Assembly (NCBI GenBank): GCA_965659725.1
Contig: CBFHXG010000008.1
Span: 1 to 64,000 of the forward strand
From: Phaeocystidibacter sp965659725
Lineage (GTDB): Bacteria; Bacteroidota; Bacteroidia; Flavobacteriales; Schleiferiaceae
Direction: 5' to 3'
Length of the DNA: 64,000 nucleotides
Shown: positions 60,074-64,000 of the stretch, piece by piece
How positions within the stretch are numbered: the stretch's first letter is position 1
Layout of the letters: every line of letters begins with the position of its first letter
Notes under the pieces: generated by a model
Database searches by the model: none
The model's input: only the letters and a program-made list of their open reading frames with translations
What the model was told of the DNA's origin: nothing
Translations under genes and position numbers: made by a program

Positions 60074-61624
60074 CTAGTAGAGGATAGTTCTTTCTGTGTA
60101 AACCTCTCTTCGGTACCGAGCACGAATAATGTAAGTGCCAGCCGATGGGAGATCTACGGTGAGCGTTTGCGGTGAGACGTTCGCTTCTCGATAGAGTATC
60201 CTTCCCGAAACATCGATGACTTGCACTTCGTCCATGGATGAATTGGTTCTGATCCTCAATGTATTCTTTTCATTGTTGGTCCAAACATAGAGCTCATTAC
60301 CGAGGCTTTGAAGCTTGTATCTGTCAAAGGCAAGAGCATTGTATGCATTCACTTTTCCGTATCCGTAGAATGGGTCTCTACCTGGGACATCCTCATTTGA
60401 AAGACCGATCTGATCTTCAGACGCCACTTGGATGAGCAATCGGATTTCCTCGTTGGTAAGATCAGGGTTTTGAGCCTTTACTAGGCAAGCGATCCCACTC
60501 ACGATAGGAGCTGAGAATGAAGTGCCCGCCACGGCAGTCGAGTAATTGTTGAAATCAGTATAGATCAGGATCGGGATATTATCTCCTGGGGCCACAACTT
60601 CTACGTGATCACCATAACTACTGCCACCAGAGCCACCGCTGAAGGGAGCGCATCTTTGGTTGAACCAGTTGGTAGCTCCTACAGCCATTACATTTTCAAG
60701 CACGGCAGGGTACTTCGGCACATTGTCGCCATCATTTCCAGAAGAAGCGATCAAAAGGACTCCTTTGGAATGGGCGTAATTAACCGCTTCTTCAAGTATG
60801 GTCGATTCATTACCACCGCCAAGTGACATATTGATGACGTCTACACCGAGATTCGCGGAATAGTAGATGCATTCAGCGAGATCGGCATAGGTACCCGTGC
60901 CATCTGGGCCCATTGCCTTAGCGTTTAGTATTCTACAATTCCAATCTACTCCTGCAAATCCCAATTGATTATTGCCATTGGCGGCCGCCACACCGGCCAC
61001 GGCGGTACCATGACCATTGGCGTCTTCCGGATCATTGTCTTCATCTACAAAATCCCATCCTCTAACATCATCGATGTAACCATTGTTATCATCATCGATA
61101 CCATTGTTTGGAATTTCATTGGGGTTGATAAAGGAGCGTCCATTCAATTCCGGATGAGCGAATTCAATCCCAGAGTCGACAATTACGAGGGTCACTTCGC
61201 TGCTTCCTTGTTCGATATTCCAAGCTTCAGGCATATCCACATCGGCATCTATATTTCCACTGATACCTTGATTGTCGGCCCACCATTCACTCGGGTGCTC
61301 TGTATCATTGGGAATGAATCGCACTGAATCGGAGGTGAACGTGTGGTTGAACTCTAGATCTATGATGCTGGGATAAGTTTGAAGCTTCTCGAAGGCGGAT
61401 CGGATGGATGCTTTGTCAAATCTTACTACCCAAACGACCTTGGTAGCTGGCTGATTTCCTGCACGAAAGGAGTGTACTACCTCGCCGTTGAGATCAGTGA
61501 TCTGATTGAGTACTTCTTGAGATAGTCCTTTCTGAGAGTAGGAGGTAGTGAACATGAGTTCATTCGTCTGACCAAAGGACAGAGTTGATAATGTGCACAG
61601 TACGAGAGAGATAAGTAGTTTCAT
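60074..61624 (-). CDS. Secreted subtilisin-like S8 protease with T9SS type A tail
   Basis: A 516-residue protein with signal peptide MKLLISLVLCTLSTLSFGQ. A pro-region (20-115) leads to the S8 domain: Asp150 (LVIVDSGIE), His205 (NGHGTAVAG) and the serine in AVAGTSFSAP at about 365-374. An Asp/Asn-rich NGIDDDNNGYIDDVRGWDF segment near 174-192 is a likely calcium site. The tail (about 440-516) ends GTYIIRARYRREVYTERTILY, a type A sorting domain. It is upstream of RlmD on the same strand, 38 bases apart. It is the third subtilase in the window. Confidence 0.9.
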   Translation of the reverse strand: MKLLISLVLCTLSTLSFGQTNELMFTTSYSQKGLSQEVLNQITDLNGEVVHSFRAGNQPATKVVWVVRFDKASIRSAFEKLQTYPSIIDLEFNHTFTSDSVRFIPNDTEHPSEWWADNQGISGNIDADVDMPEAWNIEQGSSEVTLVIVDSGIEFAHPELNGRSFINPNEIPNNGIDDDNNGYIDDVRGWDFVDEDNDPEDANGHGTAVAGVAAANGNNQLGFAGVDWNCRILNAKAMGPDGTGTYADLAECIYYSANLGVDVINMSLGGGNESTILEEAVNYAHSKGVLLIASSGNDGDNVPKYPAVLENVMAVGATNWFNQRCAPFSGGSGGSSYGDHVEVVAPGDNIPILIYTDFNNYSTAVAGTSFSAPIVSGIACLVKAQNPDLTNEEIRLLIQVASEDQIGLSNEDVPGRDPFYGYGKVNAYNALAFDRYKLQSLGNELYVWTNNEKNTLRIRTNSSMDEVQVIDVSGRILYREANVSPQTLTVDLPSAGTYIIRARYRREVYTERTILY

Positions 61625-61646
61625 TGCTGAGGGTTATATTCCAAAG

Positions 61647-61886
61647 CTACGGCTTCTGATTTTTTGATTTGAACCTTCCCTTCGCAAAAGGTCTGAGTTT
61701 TCGATGCTTCGTTCCTCTTCCTTTCACTCTCTTTCTCCACATCCGGAAGGAGGAAGGTTTCATGTGGGTTCTCATCAATTCCCGTACCTCATTTTCCTTG
61801 AGCCCGAATTGATATTCGATTGCTTCGAAAGGAGTTCTATCCTCCCAGGCCATTTCTATGATCCGATCTACTTCTCTTGGTGTCAT
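61647..61886 (-). CDS. TIGR03643/DUF2805 family protein
   Basis: A 79-residue basic protein: MTPREVDRIIEMAWEDRTPF, then EAIEYQFGLKENEVRELMR, MKPSSFRMWRKRVKGRGTKH and a Lys/Arg-rich tail. The pattern matches a small family common in Bacteroidota and Cyanobacteria (TIGR03643). The N-terminal helix-turn-helix-like segment suggests nucleic-acid binding, but no function is known. It lies 22 bases upstream of the protease gene. Confidence 0.8.
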   Translation of the reverse strand: MTPREVDRIIEMAWEDRTPFEAIEYQFGLKENEVRELMRTHMKPSSFRMWRKRVKGRGTKHRKLRPFAKGRFKSKNQKP

Positions 61887-61916
61887 GTTCTCATAACACT
61901 AGAAGATGCCTTCGGT

Positions 61917-62255
61917 TCAGCCTATCTGTTGTCTGCGTGCCTCTTTTATGATCAGCGACTTGGCCTCATTCCAAGGTATGAGATTGTAACTATCCATCGT
62001 AGTAGTGGTGAAGTCGCTCGAAAGCGAATTGATGGCTTTCATGGCCTTGGCATATGCACCGGTTTTGATGAATTCATTCATATCTTCTTTCGTTCGCCAG
62101 AGGGTCATGGTATAATGGGTCATCATACCGCCTTTTAGTCTGTATTTCTTGCACTCAGACTTCTTGAGCTGGGCCGTGATGCGATTAATGTGAAGGAAAA
62201 AGGCAAAGAGGTGAAAGGGTGATTTCAGCTTGATACGTGTGATACTTACGTACAT
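61917..62255 (-). CDS. Dimeric alpha/beta-barrel family protein (monooxygenase-like)
   Basis: A 112-residue protein; ATG at 62255 (MYVSITRIKLKSPF) is chosen over a start 13 residues upstream. It has a strand-helix-strand layout with MTHYTMTLWRTKEDMNEFIKTG, which resembles the LLTVWETKDDMGRF part of the CrtA-like protein at 28.5 kb and the ferredoxin-like fold of antibiotic-biosynthesis monooxygenases. The catalytic nature is unknown. Confidence 0.55.
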   Translation of the reverse strand: MYVSITRIKLKSPFHLFAFFLHINRITAQLKKSECKKYRLKGGMMTHYTMTLWRTKEDMNEFIKTGAYAKAMKAINSLSSDFTTTTMDSYNLIPWNEAKSLIIKEARRQQIG

Positions 62256-62299
62256 TTTGACGGATTTGGTACTAGAAACATAGGTTTTATTCAAACATA

Positions 62300-62336
62300 A
62301 AACACCCCCCTATATACGTACATAAAGGGGGTGTTG
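62300..62336. terminator. Hairpin downstream of rocD
   Basis: AACACCCCC/GGGGGTGTT, 9 base pairs around a 17-base loop. The T-run on the minus strand is weak, so this is a likely rather than certain terminator. Confidence 0.55.
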
Positions 62337-62355
62337 GATGTCTGATGGCCTCGAC

Positions 62356-63618
62356 TTATTTATCGAACTCTCTCACCGTTTTTTCGATGATGGATACACA
62401 ATCCTTCATTTGATCTTCAGTCATAACTAACGGCGGAGCAAAGCGGATGATGTTTCCATGTGTAGGCTTTGCAAGCAATCCGTTCTCGGCAAGTTTTACA
62501 CAGATGTTCCAAGCCGTTTTACTATCTGGTGTATCGTTAATAACGATTGCATTGAGTAGTCCTTTACCTCTCACTTTGGTGACGATATTGGAGCTATCAA
62601 CGATGCGCTGCATTTCTTCTCTGAACATATTGCCCAGTTTGCGAGCATTTTGTGCAAGTTTTTCGTTGGATACTACTTCGAGGGCGGCCATGGCAACCTG
62701 TGCTGCAACTGGGTTACCACCGAAGGTGCTTCCGTGCTGACCAGGTTGAATGGTGAGCATGATCGGGTCGTCCGCTAGGATGGCCGATACCGGGTACATG
62801 CCACCTGAAAGGGCTTTACCTAGGATCAAAATATCTGGACGTGTATAGGTTTCCTGGCGTTCGCAGGCTCCCTGGCAAGAGCAGTTGCCACAAACGGCAA
62901 GTAGACTACCCGTGCGGGCGATACCCGTTTGAACTTCGTCTGCGATAAAGAGAACGTTCTTCTCCTTACACATGGCGGCTGCCTTCGGAATGAAGTCAGC
63001 GTCTGGCACTACAACTCCAGCTTCACCCTGGATCGGCTCGGTCATGAACCCGATCACATTCTCGTCTTCCAACGCCTTGGCGAGGGCATCGAGATCATTG
63101 TATGGAATCATCTCAAATCCAGGAGTGTATGGACCATATCCATCTTTTGCATCGGGATCAGAAGAGAAGGAGATGATGGTAGTTGTGCGACCGTGGAAGT
63201 TTTGATCACAAACGATGATCTTTCCTTGAGTCTCTTTCACTCCTTTTACCTCATGTCCCCACTTACGGCAAAGTTTGAGGGCAGTTTCTACCGCCTCAGC
63301 TCCTGAGTTCATTGGAAGGACCTTGTCGAATGAGAAGAACTCCGACATGAACTTGTCGAACTTACCCAATTCAGCATTGTAGAAAGCACGGCTAGTGAGC
63401 GTCAGCTTTTGCGCTTGGCGCGTCATGGTTTCTACGAGGTGTGGGTGGCAATGCCCTTGGTTAACAGCACTATATGCACTCAGGAAGTCGTAGTATTTCT
63501 TTCCTTCAACGTCCCAAACGTGCACGCCATCACCCTTTTCCAACACCACAGGAAGCGGATGGTAATTGTGGGCGCCGTACTTGTCTTCAAGAGCAATGAG
63601 TTCTTCGGTTCTAGTCAT
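62356..63618 (-). CDS. rocD: Ornithine--oxo-acid transaminase
   Basis: A 420-residue class III PLP transaminase. NSGAEAVETALK (phosphate loop), FHGRTTTIISFS, FIADEVQTGIAR (Asp contacting PLP) and ILGKALSGGMYP (Schiff-base Lys) are all visible. It converts ornithine and 2-oxoglutarate to glutamate semialdehyde. A cysteine-rich insertion CGNCSCQGAC (residues about 243-252) lies between the PLP-binding Asp and the Lys; such an insert is absent from human OAT and could bind metal or form disulfides. Single-gene unit. Confidence 0.9.
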   Translation of the reverse strand: MTRTEELIALEDKYGAHNYHPLPVVLEKGDGVHVWDVEGKKYYDFLSAYSAVNQGHCHPHLVETMTRQAQKLTLTSRAFYNAELGKFDKFMSEFFSFDKVLPMNSGAEAVETALKLCRKWGHEVKGVKETQGKIIVCDQNFHGRTTTIISFSSDPDAKDGYGPYTPGFEMIPYNDLDALAKALEDENVIGFMTEPIQGEAGVVVPDADFIPKAAAMCKEKNVLFIADEVQTGIARTGSLLAVCGNCSCQGACERQETYTRPDILILGKALSGGMYPVSAILADDPIMLTIQPGQHGSTFGGNPVAAQVAMAALEVVSNEKLAQNARKLGNMFREEMQRIVDSSNIVTKVRGKGLLNAIVINDTPDSKTAWNICVKLAENGLLAKPTHGNIIRFAPPLVMTEDQMKDCVSIIEKTVREFDK

Positions 63619-63785
63619 GCGTTCGTATGCTTTAGATTTCTAGCCGCAAATATAGATTTTACGAGGCAGACCGACTAATTCAGGGTTTTCAAGGATAAGT
63701 GATGGAGGTTACTCGAATTGTAAGTTGATGATGGTAATTTCGTCTTCTCGATCGAACAAAAGCAATCATCAGACGATATTCAGAT

Positions 63786-64000
63786 ATGGACATCAACAAA
63801 TTGAGACAGGCATTCGAAACAGGTTACACATACGCGGGTTATCGCGAGATGGTAACGGGTTTACTCTCCGAGAACAAAACTACAGGCCCAAACCAAAGTG
63901 AGAGTTTGATCGACTACGCTCGGTTGAATGATCGACGCATGGATAGGGGGGAGAAGACGGTTAAGATCGATGAAGAGCAGCAGGCAGCCTTAGAGCGTAT
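63786..64000 (+). CDS. Thioredoxin-like family protein, N-terminal part (partial)
   Basis: The first 71 or so codons of a gene that leaves the window: MDINKLRQAFETGYTYAGYRE, then TGLLSENKTTGPNQSESL and RLNDRRMDRGEKTV. This helical lead matches a Bacteroidota thioredoxin-family group of about 200 residues, in which the redox domain follows this segment. The active site would lie outside the window, so the call is provisional. Confidence 0.5.
   Translation, partial: MDINKLRQAFETGYTYAGYREMVTGLLSENKTTGPNQSESLIDYARLNDRRMDRGEKTVKIDEEQQAALER

Overview
The window reads as chromosomal DNA of a member of the Bacteroidota, most likely an aerobic flavobacterium-like lineage. The reasons are type IX secretion (T9SS) sorting domains on several secreted proteins (both the short type A tail and the gliding-associated CHU_C type B tail), a PorE-like T9SS accessory protein, a TonB-dependent receptor with an N-terminal carboxypeptidase-regulatory domain, promoters of the TTG-N19-TAnnTTTG type in front of tRNA genes, and fused E1 alpha/beta oxoacid dehydrogenase. 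No phage, integrase, CRISPR array or rRNA operon is visible. The genus cannot be named from this sequence alone.

Layout. 1-6.4 kb: the tail of mnmA, a secreted subtilase, a nitronate monooxygenase-like enzyme, then a tightly overlapping set for NDP-heptose synthesis (a three-domain HddC-GmhB-P-loop protein, an HddA-like GHMP kinase and a GmhA-like isomerase). 6.5-18.5 kb: a lipoprotein subtilase, a UDG-family protein, a repeat-rich gap, a CPA2 antiporter, thioredoxin, TrmH, two tandem paralogous CHU_C proteins, a NamZ-like muramidase, a LolC/E-like permease broken by an in-frame TAG, and a DUF58 protein. 18.6-30.3 kb: tRNA-Asp, a frameshifted GIY-YIG gene, a cNMP-binding histidine kinase, a TonB receptor divergent from a MarR-like regulator, a DUF2911 protein, HtpG, FabH-like KAS III, a CrtA-like protein and an AlkB-like hydroxylase. 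30.3-36.5 kb: a ParDE-type toxin-antitoxin pair, two unknown proteins and a histidine-utilisation operon (hutI, universal stress protein, hutG, ftcD). 36.6-48.8 kb: aroC, a DAACS symporter, an AsmA-family protein, the PorE-like protein, rplS-trmD, a 2OG-Fe(II) oxygenase and an E1 dehydrogenase. 48.9-56.3 kb: tRNA-Val followed by a palindromic repeat, a decayed secreted-protein gene, MsrB, an SGNH hydrolase, an alpha/beta hydrolase, a YaiO-like gene with an in-frame TAA, and tRNA-Leu and tRNA-Lys. 56.4-64 kb: aroK, nitroreductase, a PRTase, a TPMT-like methyltransferase, RlmD, a third subtilase, small unknowns, ornithine aminotransferase and the start of a thioredoxin-like gene.

Themes: envelope and secretion functions, RNA modification (MnmA, TrmH, TrmD, RlmD), and amino-acid metabolism (Hut, RocD, AroC, AroK, E1). 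The most distinctive signals are the trifunctional heptose protein with an unexplained C-terminal kinase-like domain; a dispersed twin-hairpin intergenic repeat that supplies the last residues of the antiporter; and a cluster of broken genes (two by one nonsense codon each, one by one frameshift, one heavily decayed), which may be real decay or sequence error.
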